64,000 bases of DNA from Carallia brachiata (GCA_021464245.1 JADCRB010000018.1:2900015-2964014), one strand, 5' to 3'; shown: positions 14,451 to 28,169, counted from the stretch's first letter. Program-made: numbers and translations. Notes: generated by a model not told the origin, from the letters alone.

Positions 14451-17400
14451 ATGGCACCAAGGTCAGGCAGAAGCAAGTCAAACAAAGCTAAGCCAGAAAA
14501 GAAAAAGAAAGAGGAGAAAGGTAATTTTGTGCAATTTTTTTAACCTTTTTTTTTAATAGCTAACAGAAGTTTAAAGTCTGTTGATGATTGAATTTTCCTC
14601 TGTCCTAATTTACTGGTTTTGGTTGGTTTTGCCACTAGTTCCTAGTGTTCTTGACATCACTGTCATCACTCCATATGAATCACAAGCTGTACTCAAGGTA
14701 AACCTCATCATACTCATCTTATTCCTTCTTTTTGTTTCAATTATAAAAAAAATTGAAAAGAAATAAAGCTTTGTTGATGATGACTGCATGCAATGAAATC
14801 TTTGGCAGGGTATCTCCACTGACAAGATATTAGATGTGAAGAAGCTTTTGGCTGTGAATGTGGAAACATGCCATCTTACAAACTATTCTTTATCTCATGA
14901 GGTAACATCTATGTGTATTTCTCTTCTCAACATCAATAAAACCCCTTTGCTAAGCGAGAAATGAGTTTCGAATCCCACCTCTTTCATTCCGCCAAAGCCC
15001 TCTAATTAAAAAAAAAAAAAGAGAACTAATTGATATTTGACCATATGACCCTTTTTTTAATGTATTTTCCACATTTATTGCAACTAATATTGTTTAATTA
15101 CCAGGTCAAAGGGCAGAGATTGAATGACAAATTGGAAATTGTTACCCTTAAGCCCTGCGTGGTCAGAATGGTTGAAGGTAGGTAAAATATTAAAATTGTA
15201 GCATCAGCCACCATGCTATGCTTGGCTGTCATTTTCTTTGTGGTACTTCCTTTTAAAGATATTTCTCTTTCTGGGTTTGGCTTTAATGTTCCTGTGATGA
15301 CATTTACTGCTTATTTTACTCTAAAATGTTCAATATTTATCATATGGAGACAGAAACTAAATTGTTATATCATACAAAATAATACATTGGACAAAGACAT
15401 CAATCTTTTTTAAAATATTGATAAGCATCTCGGAACTTTTATCGTTTCTTCAATGTGGGAATGAAACTAAAATGAACATATAGCTTTGCTTTCTGTGGAT
15501 GCTTGGAATTGGACTAGAATTGCTACTTCATGTTTGAAATGAAGGTTATGAAAAAAAAAAAAAAGGAAAAAAAAAGAAAAAAAAAAAAGAGAATTTAGCA
15601 AAAGAAGGCCAAATATTTAATATTTATTTATTATTTGTTTTTTTTTTTTTTTGGGGAAATGCATCATTGGAATAGTGGAGCATACATTGCATGTGGAAAT
15701 CAAAAGGCAATCCATAACAGAGAGTCCTTTGTCAAGTTCTACGCAGGAAATGTAACGCTAGTCCTCCGACGGGGACAAGCTGCTTGTCGTTTTCTCTGCC
15801 ACCAACCACCAGTACCATAGCTTTGCAGCTTGATACCGGTCAATCAATAAAAATTTAATAATTTATTTAAAAAGATTGAATAATAGTGACAATGCATATA
15901 TAGTAATTTGTGATTAAATCAAGTAAAAATAAATATACCTCTGATTTTATATAACAATAAAAAAATTAATAACTTTTATTAGATATAATAAAATTTGTTC
16001 TTTTATACATTCAACGAAGAGACCCAGGTTTTTATGCAATATTATAGTGCAATTTTTGATTTCTCATTTTTTCAGGAAAGAGCATAAATTTTTGAGTGAA
16101 TGTTAGAGCATAATACGTGTCCATGCTCCATACTCTGCTGTCAATAATTGGTGTTTTTCATGCCAAATTTTGGCAGGTGGAACCTCGGAACTGGTGAATT
16201 TTTTGTAATAAAAAAATTAAAATATTACAAATAAGTAAGAGAACAAAATTATATTGCCACGTCCCCGACTCCCGTGAGAGTGGGATATAATTGAAAAAGG
16301 AAATGACAGAGAAGGAAAATAAACATGCAAATGATAGGAGATATTGTTAGGTAAATTAAATGTTATCATTAATAAACAAGATTTTATATCCAATTTTAGA
16401 TTATAACATTTTGACAATATTTATTCTATGTAACGCAATTTTTTTTTTGTTTTTTAGCACAGAAATAACTAGTAATTAGATGTTAATTATTAGTTTGAGA
16501 GAATATAAACTCAGTTCTTTGATCGGTGAAACACAATTTTATTATTGATTCATAAATATGTTGTACTTTTTAAGAATAAAATATATGGATCAAATTTTAC
16601 AGATAGAGTTACGTTTCAAGATCTAAACTTTATTACGATTAATTTATTATTTATTATTCATTGTTTTTTATTTTATTTTATTTTTGTTACAAAGGAAGTC
16701 GAAATGCCAAGAAATTAGAACAAAATTATTAATATTTGAATGCAAAACTAAAAAAATTTGAACATAATATTTCAATTAATTATATTATAAGTTTAGTTAT
16801 TTTATTTAATGAAATGCAATGTAGCAGATAAACTACTTGGGATTAAGTACTTTTACCATACGACGTCATATCACACTAAAAATTTTTTAACAAAAAGGAA
16901 TAGGTATTTTTTTTTTTTTCGGTTCTATAGGCGGTAATTTTTGCCGCACGTGAAAAATGATTTCTATCAACGTCATCGAAACAAACGAAAAAAACAAAAA
17001 AAAAAAAGGAATTTAGTTCATCATTTACCCAGAAGTTACTCATTATTTACATCTATGCCACTACAGAGGACTACGCGGAGGAATCCCAAGCCGTCGCTCA
17101 CGTGCGGAGGCTTCTGGACATCGTGGCCTGCACCACCAGGTTCGCCAAGCCCCGGCGGTCGCCGCCGTCGTCGTCGGATTCCAAGTCCAAGAAAGGTAAC
17201 GCTAACAGTAGTACCAATTCCATCGCCAGCCGCAGCAATGGGACCCACGCAGCTCCGGCGGCGTCGGCGGCAACGGATGATATGGACATGGTGGCGATAC
17301 ACCCGACGCCGAAGCTCTCGGAGTTCTACGACTTCTTCTCTTTCTCGCACCTCCCCCTCCTGTCCTCAGTAAGTGTCTTTGTAGTTTCCCCCTCCCTCGC

Positions 17401-20400
17401 TGTTTTTTTTCCTTCCTTTTTGAGTTTTTTTTTTGCATGTTTTTCTGTTTGGATGCTAAGAAAATGCCGAAAATGAAAGATTATGTAGAGTTTAGTCTTT
17501 GTATGACGGCAACAAGGATAGACGGAAAGGCAAGAGATTTTGTGCTTAATTTTCTTTTCCATAACTTTCCGAGAAGCCAAACAGAGAGTCTGTCTCTATT
17601 CTCTCTGTCTTAAATGCTGTAATGTACAAGTTTGACTACATGGAGACGCATATTGGGGAATGTAGGAGGCACAGTCTATCCAACGACATTTAACATTTTT
17701 TTTTTCAAATTCAATCATCTTTCACACCATATCACTGGTGCTTGCCGCATGTTCCAATATGTGTTGCCATAAAGGTTTTTTTGGTAGTTTATTAACTTTC
17801 ATGTTTTGAAAATTGTTTGCAGATATAAGGAGATGTGGTTGGAAGGATGGACAGGAAAGGCGTCAAGGCGACCATTTTAAAATTCAGGTGAATTTTTTTT
17901 GGTTTCCTTCTTTAATTTTTGGTTTTAAAGCACCTTTCTGCTTTGTGTGAATAAATGTGTGTGTGTGCATGCACGTGCGTTTGTGCAAGTGTAGGTACAT
18001 TATAGTTATATGAACTACATGAATTCCGTATGTGGGAGAGTATGTAAGTGCTTTTAGTTTGATTTGTCACTCTGGCTATGGAGAAAGCTGAAGCTGCAAG
18101 CAATGTGAATAATGCATGCAGGTTAAAATCTGCAATGGGAAGCTGGTAAACATTGTTGCATCAGTGAAGGGCTTTTATGCTGTGGGAAAGCAGTTTTTCC
18201 ATCGACACTCGCTGGTGGATCTTCTTCAGGATCTCAGCCGAGCTTTTGCCAATGTGGGTGCTTTATATTGCGTAGTTTAATTTTCCAATGGCTATGTCAT
18301 ATGCTTTATCCAAGTCGTAAGCTTTATGTCCATGTTTTGTTGATGCAGGCATATGGTTCACTTATGAAAGCTTTCTCAGAGCATAATAAGGTGACATCTT
18401 CTTACTCTCGTCAGATTCTTCTTGATGCAAATGTGATATTTTTCATGTTGGTTTTCTTGTGGCTGAAGTGTGTGATGACATGTTCCTTTCCAGTTTGGCA
18501 ATCTTCCGTATGGATTTCGGGCAAACACATGGCTTGTTCCTCCATCTGTTGCCAATTCTCCATTCAATTTCCAGCCTTTACCTGTAGAAGATGAGAGTTG
18601 GGGTGGCAATGGTGGAGGGCAAGGAAGAAATGGTGAATATGATCGTCGACCTTGGGCAACTGATTTTGCCATTTTGGCGAGTCTACCATGCAAGACCGAG
18701 GAGGAGAGGGTGGTCCGAGACCGAAAGGCCTTTTTACTTCATAGTCAATTTGTTGATGTTTCAATTTTTAAAGCTGTTGGAGCTATTCGTGGCCTAATTG
18801 AATTGAATTTGCATGAAAAAGATGTGAGTTGCGGTTCAGGCTCAGTTTTGCTTGAGGATCGTGTGGGAGACCTGTCCATTGTTGTAAAACAAGATGCAGC
18901 AGACGCAACTTCAAAGTCTCCGGGTAAAATTGATGGCCATCTGTTATCTGGCATCTCTGCTAAGGAAGTTGCTCAAAGGAATTTACTTAAGGGGATAACT
19001 GCAGATGAAAGTGTTATTGTTCATGTAAGTACATATTGTCTTCTCTTCTCTACACTTACAACGTCCCAGAAAGGCAGAAAGAAATGCACCTGGTATGACA
19101 AACCAACGAGAAAAATGCTAGACCGGTATACCCTTACAACTCCTGGCCCTAGGTTGTGTTGTACTTATTGGAGAGTGCCTTGTTGTTGTTTTCCCTTCTT
19201 TATTGTCTTTTTCTCGTTCTCGTCTCCCAGGTTACTGAAACTATCTGCAACATATGTCCATTAGTTTCCTTAATCACACGTGATTTTTCCTTGATCACTT
19301 ATCAGAAACAGAAAAGAACAAAAAATCAATTTTGCTTATTGGTGTCAAGTTTAATTTCCCCATTAAAAAGAATCAGGAAATTGGGGTCAGCAGACTTTTG
19401 TCCCAGCCATGGGATGTTAGCACCTTCAGTCCCTTTTCGTCAGCTTGGTGCTGCAAAGTGAGGGCCCCATTTTCAATAAAATCTCAGCAGAAATCATTCT
19501 GACCGCTAATCCACTTCCCTTGGGTCTTCACCTTGTTCAAATTGAAACTTGGCAATTCTTATTTGATGCAAACTCCTAATATATATAACACGTTGAAATC
19601 ATCCTAACCATTTGAAATATGTAGATCATTCAGAATGGTGGAACCCCATTTTTAATAGATTCTTTATACCTATAATTCTTGCAAGCAAGGCTTGCTAAAA
19701 ATTATTGAAATTTTTTTACAGGATACCGCGGCATTGGGAGTTATGATTGTAAGACACTGTGGATACACTGCAACTGTAAAAGTTATTGGTGATGTGAGTA
19801 AGAAAAAGTGTGGTGCTCAAGAGATTGAAATCGATGATCAACCTGATGGGGGAGCTAATCCTCTTAATATTAACAGGTGCGACTTCTAAGCTTTTTCTCT
19901 TTGTATCAGAAAGGCTGGTTGATCTGCTATCGTGCAAACATGGCATATGCGTGTAGGAAACTCTATGACCTGGAACAACAATAAGATGCCCTCATCCTGC
20001 ATTCAGCAAACATGGGCAATCCTAGATAGAAGCATACAAATTGCAACTGAAGAAAATTTGAATAAACACCAAAAGTGTACAACACAATCATATCTGTATG
20101 AGCCTTCTGTTTTGATGAATAAAAGAAAGCAACTAAGGGACTCTTGTATTTTGTAAGAAGTCTTTCAGGCTTTTTTATTCCATGCTTTCCCAGACTTTTT
20201 TGTTTTTTAGCTATTGCATGGGATTTTTGTTAAAAGGAAAATAGATTGTTGCTTCCTGCTTGTGAGATTCACTATGATGCTATGTGATTGATGAACTTAT
20301 GAATTGGATCCTTGTTAATTTCCAGTGCTATTTTGATGTCCAGACCAAGAAGGTAAAACCCGAGACCAGGTCAAAAACATATATTCTCTTCCAAGACCAT

Positions 20401-23400
20401 ATTGGACACCAGGCTTGAGTAATAGTGGGAAAAAAGAAAAAAGAAATGAACCCTAAATAGCTATTTTTCTTCTTCTAAATATTTGAGTATTTGCAGCAAC
20501 GTAGATATGTGTTTACACTTTTGCTGACAATGTTTACGTGGTGCTCTATCAGAGATATATCTTATTTTAGCTGCAAAGTTTATGTGCACATTCTAGAGAG
20601 GGAAGCAAAATAACTAATTTGCTAGAAGATGGGAAAAATATAGCTGTGGAAATAGATACAAACGGTGCAGCTACATTTTTTGATGCTTTACGGGACATTC
20701 TTTTCAAGTAATCCTATTGCCTGCATGCCCCTCCCCTCAAAATTTACTACTGATGTCAAGGTCTGCAATGCAATGCAGCTTGAGGATTCTTCTTCACAAA
20801 TCTTGTGGTTCTGAATCGCCTGGGGGCCAGTCATGCAACTCCACGGTGGATGATCTTGAAGATTCTAGACTTCTTGTTCGACGTGTAATTCAAGATAGTT
20901 TGAACAAGTTAAGGGAAGAAACTGCTTCTTCTGAAAGGTCCATTAGATGGGAACTGGGCTCATGTTGGTTGCAACATCTGCAAAAGAAGGAAACTGAAGC
21001 AGAGACCAATTCCAAAAGCTATGGCAGTAATAGTGAGACTGAACATGCTGTGAAAGGGCTTGGAAAGGAGTTTAAATTTTTAAAGAAGAGATGCAAAAAT
21101 CCTAGCATAAGTAGCGCACATGATAAGGAAGAAGATCAAAATGTCCTATGCAATCAAAGCATAGGTAGCGATGTAGGACATGATGGATTTGACGAATCGG
21201 ACTCTGAGAAGGAATTGAAGAAACTAATTTCTGAAGAAGCATATTTGCGTCTGAAAGAAACTAAGACAGGCCTTCATTTAAAGGTATCTGGGAGTTGTTC
21301 TTATTCTGCATGTCATTGTTCACTTGTTCCAGTTCTTGTTGCCGTGTTTATTTCAATTGAGCAACCAACGTTCTTTTCGGTTTTCAGACTAACTCTGGTA
21401 GTTTACTTATTTCAACAGTCAGCAGATGAGCTAATAGAAATGGTGCATAAATATTATGATGAAGTTGCCCTTCCGAAACTGGTAATATATTATTTGCAAG
21501 GAGAGACTTACTATGCCAATGTGTTTGCGCCATATCTTGCACAGCTGATGATATAATATAAGTCTCATACTCATATTAGGTGACAGATTTTGCATCACTT
21601 GAGCTATCTCCAGTTGATGGCCGCACATTGACTGACTTCATGCATTTGAGGGGACTACAAATGCATTCTTTGGGCCGTGTGGTGAGCAAATGTGTTTCTG
21701 TTTTTCCTTTCTCCCTCTCTCTCCCCCTCCCTCCCTCCCTCTTTTTCTCTCTATCAAGAATGCATTTGCGGATGCATACACATTTGATGTTCCAGAGATG
21801 TTACTTTATATTCTTTTATTCAAGTTATACACATCCCTTCTGAGAAGCTTACTTGACTAAAGTGCTACTTGTCAATCGTCATTTTTTTTTCTATACTATA
21901 CTTGTTAAAGTTTAGTCAAAAAATTGAAATTATATCATTGAAAATTTCAATGACATTCTTGTTCTAATCCTTTTGTTTTCAGGTTGAACTTGCAGAGATG
22001 CTTCCTCACATAAGATCACTTTGTATTCATGAGATGGTTACTAGAGCTTTCAAGCACTTACTTAAAGCAGTTATTGCATCAGTTCCTCGTGTAGCAGACC
22101 TCGCTGCAAGCATTGCTTCATGCCTGAATTTCCTACTTGGATGCCCTGGGGAGGAAGACAATGACCAATATGTGAAGGATGACCAAGTTATCAGAATGCA
22201 GTGGTTACAGAAGTTTCTAGCCATAAGATTTGGCTGGGAATTAAAGGATGAGTTTCAATGTTTAAGAAAGTATTCCATTCTCCGTGGACTTTGCCATAAG
22301 GTATTCTTTTTCTTAATATCTTTTCCTTCATTATTTTTGGCTCCTGAAATATTTCCCAACCATAGCATTTGATGAAAATTGTATTGCTAGGTTGGATTGG
22401 AGTTGGTTCCAAGAGATTATGACATGGAATGCCCGAACCCATTCAGAAAAACTGATATTATCGGCTTGGTTCCTGTGTGTAAGGTAGGATTTCTCTTGAA
22501 TCATTACCTAAAAATTCTATTGTGGAAAGCTTTGGTAAACTCAAATTTGAAGCATAATATGGAGTATTTCTCCATCCATTACAGCATGTAGGATGCTCTT
22601 CTGCTGATGGACAGAGTTTTTTAGAGTCATCTAAGATAGCTCTTGACAAAGGAAAACTAGAGGATGCTGTTAACCATGGAACGAAGGTATTAACCTACTC
22701 TATCTCTTAATAATCGCTACTTGAATTTCTTATGGCTGAAACATTGTGATTTGGTCTTACATTTTTACTGCATTGAAGGCATTGGCAAAGATGATAGCTG
22801 TTTGTGGTCCCTGTCATCGAACTACTGCATGTGCTTATAGTCTTCTTGCTGTCGTCCTTTATCACACTGGGGATTTTAACCAGGTAACAAAACCTTCACT
22901 GCTATGAATTTTGTGTATGTGTTATTCATATTTTCCTTTAAGCAAAGTGCCTGTCTTTCGTTAGAGACAAAATAACTTGTTGGATTTGTCGAACTGCACA
23001 AAATAAAAATTTTGCAACTTGTTCTGTTTAAATGGTTGGAAAATCACCAAACAATCACTGAGATGTTAGATTTCCATGTTCAATATGCGATCCAGTACTA
23101 AATATCAAATTTTATTTGAGATTATGAGTCACCTTTCTTGAGTGACTTCGGGCCTTTGATGCTTGAGTATCTTCGTCTAACTAGTTTTATGTTTGTATCA
23201 TATGTTTCCTTTATAGGCAACTATATATCAGCAGAAAGCTTTGGACATCAATGAGAGAGCGCTTGGGCTTGACCATCCTGATACAATGAAAAGCTATGGG
23301 GATCTTTCTGTGTTTTATTATCGTCTTCAACACATTGAGTTGGCTTTGAAGTAAGTTAAATGATCCACTGTTGCGCTTATCATTTATTTGGTGGCCAGCT

Positions 23401-26400
23401 ATATATGTTTCCTCAATTAGTTAGTGCTTGGCACGCTAGAAATAAGAGTCCTTTCTGTTTTTAGTGGAGCCAGATCACAGATCATTTGTTGTCCTGACAA
23501 ATCATACCATAATGATTAATGTTTTACCAAATATGTATTCATTTTCTAATCAGCTTCTTCATCAATGAGATCATTAAATTATCTCCATGGGGACACAGTT
23601 CCAGTTGCAACTCGATTCCATCTGCCACTTCTCTCCTCTGTGAATCTGTTTGACATTTTGATGCTGTTCAACTCATGCTTGTTTTTAATTTATTCTTTGA
23701 CAAGTCTTGCACAACTTTTCTTGTCTGTTCTTTGCACTTTATTGGGTCCCTGATCAATCAATGATCACTGGCAGGTATGTAAAGCGTGCCTTGTTTCTTC
23801 TTCATTTTACTTGTGGATTATCTCACCCTAATACTGCTGCAACATACATCAATGTGGCTATGATGGAAGAGGGTATGGGAAATGTTCATGTTGCTCTCAG
23901 ATATCTTCATGAAGCTCTAAAATGCAACCAAAGATTATTAGGAGTGGATCATATTCAGGTTTCTTTTTTCTCTCTATTTCACTCTCGTGTCTCCAATTAG
24001 TCTTGACATGCTAATCTCCCCATGAGGCAGATGGTTTTATTCTTATATCATCCAAAAGAATGTGCTATGCAAATCTAAAATATATTTTACATGTTTTTGT
24101 GACTGTCAGACGGCTGCGAGCTACCATGCCATAGCCATAGCTCTTTCATTAATGGAAGCATATTCTCTGAGTGTTCAACATGAGCAAACTACACTTAAGA
24201 TTCTTCAAGCAAAACTTGGAACAGAGGATCTTCGCACTCAGGTATCCACTATAGTCTTGATTTATGCTCCGCGAACTTGTTTGCCAGCAGCAAAAGAGGA
24301 TGTCTCTGACCGTTAGACCTTTATGTCTTGACTTTCCATTGCGCCGGAGTTTGTGGTTTCTGTGCCCTTATGTACACAAGCTGCAAGCATCAGTATGGTG
24401 TATTTTGTTGTCATACATATTCTTGAGATGTGTTGTCACGTAGCTTTGGTTCAATCTGTCAGACAATGTATTCACTACTGAGTTTTGATGATGAATCTCC
24501 TCATGCAGGATGCTGCTGCATGGCTGGAATATTTTGAGTCAAGAGTTCTAGAACAGCAACAAGCGGCACAAAATGGAACTCCTAAGCCAGATGCATCTAT
24601 TGCAAGCAAAGGTCACCTTAGGTATTGATGGTATCCTCCACATTACTTATTTTTGGATCTACAACTGTATCTTGGGGTACCAAAGCCTGTGGGCCTTTTG
24701 CAGTGTCTCAGACCTTTTGGATTATATTAGTCCTGATCAAGATTCTAGAGGAGGTGATGCACACAGAAAACTGCGGCGTGCTAAGGTAACTGATGGCTAA
24801 TATCATCAGCAAACTAAGATCTAGCTTTGGTATCATTTTTATTGAATTCCATGCCAAAAGACAAGGGAGTCATGGTGATTTTGAAATTGTTTTGACCTTT
24901 GTTGGAGTATGTAAAGATTTGTAGAAGTATAGGCCCAATAACTTAAACGGATAACAACAAGGAAGAAGCAAGCAATATCAAATGGGCTTTTGGACACCAC
25001 ATATTACCTAAAACCTTAAGGCTTAGGTTATGGGTCTTCTAACCACACTTATATATTATTTTACTCCTTTCTTCCTTTCCAATATGGAACTTTTATATTT
25101 TATACTCCAACACGCCCCCTCACGCGAAAGCCCAACTCACCAGGGATGGGCCCAGCTCACTTGGGCTGGAAGCGTGAACAAACAATGAAAGTCCAACTCA
25201 CCTGAGTTGGATCCAGCTCACCTAGGCTGGCTCTAGTTCACCATTAAATGTGAGGGGCAGCAACATTCGGGTTCTGATACCATGTAAAGATTTGTAGAAG
25301 TATAGGCCCAATAACTTAAACGGATAACAACAAGGAAGAAGCAAGCAATATCAAATGGGCTTTTGGACACCACATATTACCTAAAACCTTAAGGCTTAGG
25401 TTATGGGTCTTCTAACCACACTTATATATTATTTTACTCATTTCTTCCTTTCCAATATGGAACTTTTATATTTTATACTCCAACAGAGTATAAAATATAA
25501 AAGTCCCATATTGGAAAGGAAGGGAGGAGTAAAGCAATATATAAGTGTGGTTAGAAGACCCATAACCTAAGCCTTAAGGTTTTAGGTAATATGTGGTGTC
25601 CAAAAGCCCATTTAATATTGCTTACTTCTTCCTTGTTGTTATCTGTTTAAGTTATTGGGCCTATGCTTCTACAAATCTTTACAACCTTCATGAAGGGGAA
25701 AAAGAAAGAGGAAAAAGAAAAGACTATCAGATTGACATGGCTTGATTTCTGCTTGTTTGCTCTCCAGAAAGTCTGGATCTTTGCCTTTGAATTTTTATCT
25801 GTATTTTCCCTTTTCATTTTCCAATGTATTCCCATGACGAAAATGCAAAAGACATTTTTGTCTACTAAAGGTAGAAACAAATTTTGGGAGTTGGAAATGA
25901 GAAACGCATGTTAGAGGGTTGGAGAAGTCGGAAGCATGCTTATGAAGAACGTGCTTTAAATTTAAATTTTAAAGAAAAAGAAAATCAATGGTTTATGTGT
26001 TTTTCTTTTCCAAGTACGATTCGAAGACCGAACAAGTTTTTCTAAGTGTTTTTTTAATTGGAAGACAAATTCTGTTAACTGAGAAGAAGGATTATCAAAA
26101 GGGTTAGCAAAAATATTTTCCAAATTTTTCTTGTTTTGCTGTAAATTTCTGGGGAACTTCAAGAGTAACCGTTAAGTTGCTGAAAATGTTGTTAGAGCAA
26201 GCAAGCATTATTCACACAATTCAGCATATTTGCACTCTCCAATTCTAGTACATGCTGATCTTCAATGTATTTAATTTTTGAGATGCAGCAGGTTAGTGAT
26301 AACATCAACCAAGAAAAACGAATGGTAACAGAAGATGCCAGGCCCCATGGTGGCCTGGAAAGTGCAACGCCTGTGGCAGATGACAACATAGAAGTAGCGA

Positions 26401-27908
26401 GGGTAGACATGATTCATGGTGAGGAACAACATGAAAAAGATGTTATAACTGTGACTGAGCCAACAATTCCTGGTCAAGTGGTTGAAGAAACTACTTCAGA
26501 TGAAGGATGGCAAGAAGCCAACCCAAAAGGGCGGTTAAGTAATGCTGCTGGCAGGAAATTAGGTGTTAAACGACCAGCTCTTGCAAAGATAAGTACAAAT
26601 GGTTCTGAATCGTCGAATTTTAGAGAAAGCAGCTTTAGGCGAGAAGTTATTTTGCCACCTCAAAGGATAAGTCCTGGGACAATTAAAAATGAGAGTTCGC
26701 CAGTGAAGCAGTCAAAACTTCAAGGTATGAGTGTTACAGAAGATTCAATGATGTTGCAGGAGAGAGTGTGGGCATCGAAAGCTTCATCCACTCTAGGAAA
26801 TCTCACTGCTATGTCACCCAGATCTTTATCTTACAAAGAGGTAGCTCTAGCTCCACCAGGAACAGTTTTGAAGCCTTCTTTGGAGGTAGTCGAAAGTTCA
26901 AGTCAGAAAGAACATGAAACCCAGATATCCGACATTGTGCCTGAAATGTCAAAGGAGGAGGAAGTTAATGATAGTTTAACTGTTGATAACATACCAGATG
27001 ATGGTGAAGCCAACCAAATGACAGACAATGGAACCCAATCTGAAAAATCTGGTCTTGAATGTGAGGAGAACCCTTCCGACGAGGAAAAATCCGATGAAAC
27101 TAATGGAAGCCGGCTTTCAGCTTCAGCTGAACCATTCAATCCTGGGGTTATCTCCACAGTTCACCCACTGAACTTGGTTGCCATGACCAGTATTTACGAT
27201 GTAAATGCTAGTCAAAGTATACTTGCAGTACCTGTGCCACCCCCACTTACTGCCAGAGTTCCTTGTGGACCGAGATCACCTTTATACTATGGAACTAATC
27301 AAGCTTACCTCATGAAGCGAGGTTTCCTTAGATACCCAGCTCTCAGGATAATGGCTCCTAGAAGCATGAACCCAAATGCACCCGAGTTTGTGCCAAGGAG
27401 AGCTTCCCAAACAAATTCTGAAAATGGAGATGCTTGTGTTCCAACAGAATCGAACTCCTCGGTTGAGACGAGCAAGGCCAAAGAGGAGAATTTTGATGCC
27501 AAATCCAGCAATGACATCCAAGACAGTACTCCAAAGGATATCAGTTCTCTGTCTGAGAATGAACTTGCAAGGAAGATACTGCTTAGCTTCATTGTAAAGT
27601 CAGTCCAGCATAACACTGATCCTGGAAATGAGTCTATAGCCAGTGAGAAGAAGTTTGATGGGTCTTCTGATGCAATTGCAAATGACAGTGCAATTATTAA
27701 AGTTCTCTATGCAAATGAAGAGAAGGAAAACTTTGTCAGCAAGTCCAATGACCAGGAGCAAACAAAAACAACAGATGTAAATACAAAGCAAAATGGTGAT
27801 GGTGAAGGATTCATAGTTGTAACAAAGCGGAGAAGAAATAGGCAGCAGTTCCCAAATGGGGTCGCAGGGTTGCACAATCAGCAGTCAATCTGTGCTTCTG
27901 TTCGATGA
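14451..27908 (+). CDS. REC1: REC1-like clustered-mitochondria (CLU)/TPR protein
   Basis: Coding exons: 14451-14520, 14639-14697, 14809-14901, 15105-15177, 17067-17368, 17823-17887, 18122-18253, 18349-18390, 18494-19024, 19722-19876, 20779-21283, 21419-21481, 21580-21681, 21983-22300, 22391-22483, 22585-22686, 22779-22883, 23217-23350, 23775-23958, 24110-24241, 24509-24621, 24704-24785, 26289-27908. The protein (about 1690 aa) has the family layout: a lysine-rich start (MAPRSGRSK), an N-terminal CLU domain ([25 protein letters not shown]), a central CLU block (aa ~280-530, with [13 protein letters not shown] and [10 protein letters not shown]), TPR-like helices (aa ~870-1090, [18 protein letters not shown]) and a disordered acidic tail ending QQSICASVR. 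Arabidopsis REC1 is reported to help set the size of the chloroplast compartment; a role here is inferred by homology. All junctions are GT-AG. The exon sum is one base short of a multiple of three, with the break in exon 5 (see findings). If real, the product stops after about 200 aa. Confidence 0.9.
15540..15840. other. Intron 4 segment with A/T runs and unassigned sequence
   Basis: The 1.9-kb intron 4 (15178-17066) contains poly(A) runs at 15550-15590, a T run at 15637-15651, then a less AT-rich stretch (about 15655-15820) open for 61 codons on the + strand. No protein family is recognised. It may be an inserted fragment, but no duplication or inverted repeat was found. Confidence 0.3.
24900..25683 (+). 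mobile_element. Solo LTR of a TRIM family, split by a later TRIM
   Basis: The LTR reads TGTTGGAGTA at 24900-24909 and resumes at 25491-25683, ending CTTTACA. The two parts sum to 203 bp, exactly the length of the LTRs of the element inside it, but in the opposite orientation. It is flanked by its own 5-bp duplication, acctt at 24895-24899 and 25684-25688. It has more mismatches to the inner LTRs than they have to each other, so it is older. It lies in the last intron of the REC1-like gene. Confidence 0.9.
24910..25485 (-). mobile_element. TRIM (terminal-repeat retrotransposon in miniature)
   Basis: Two 203-bp direct LTRs (24910-25112 and 25283-25485) enclose only 170 bp of internal DNA. Read on the minus strand, the LTRs begin TGTTGGAG and end TTTACA. 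The base next to the 5' LTR starts TGGTATCAGAACC (25270-25282), the usual primer-binding site complementary to initiator tRNA-Met. A purine tract, gaggggg, precedes the 3' LTR (25113-25120). The LTRs differ at one base that I can see (ttactcc/ttactca). The 5-bp duplication gagta is at 24905-24909 and 25486-25490. There is no coding capacity; it would need proteins from an autonomous element. Confidence 0.93.
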
Positions 27909-28147
27909 AGACAACGCCATAAGAAAAATCTACAGAAAAGGTGCTGCCTCAAATCTTCTTGTTTCTTATGCTAGCAAAATCATTTCATGTCACCCTCTAA
28001 CATTTGTGGAGAATGACAGGAAGAGAGATCTAGAATGGGATTTATATTCCAATCACTGTAGATTCTATTGATTTGCCATCCACCTTGCCATGTTATTGTA
28101 ATTTGCATAGGAATTGCATTTTCTTGGTGTTTTGACGTAGTTCGATC

Positions 28148-28153
28148 AATAAA
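28148..28153 (+). terminator. Polyadenylation signal of the REC1-like gene
   Basis: An AATAAA lies 240 bp after the stop codon in a T-rich context (gatcaataaaaggctaattgg), which fits a normal plant 3' UTR. A second aataaa near 28625 could give a longer transcript. Confidence 0.5.
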
Positions 28154-28169
28154 AGGCTAATTGGTTGGT

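Noticed and set aside
16941..17580. Several overlapping ORFs on both strands around REC1-like exon 5
   Set aside because: They are shadow frames of one GC-rich exon; only the frame continuing exon 4 matches the family.
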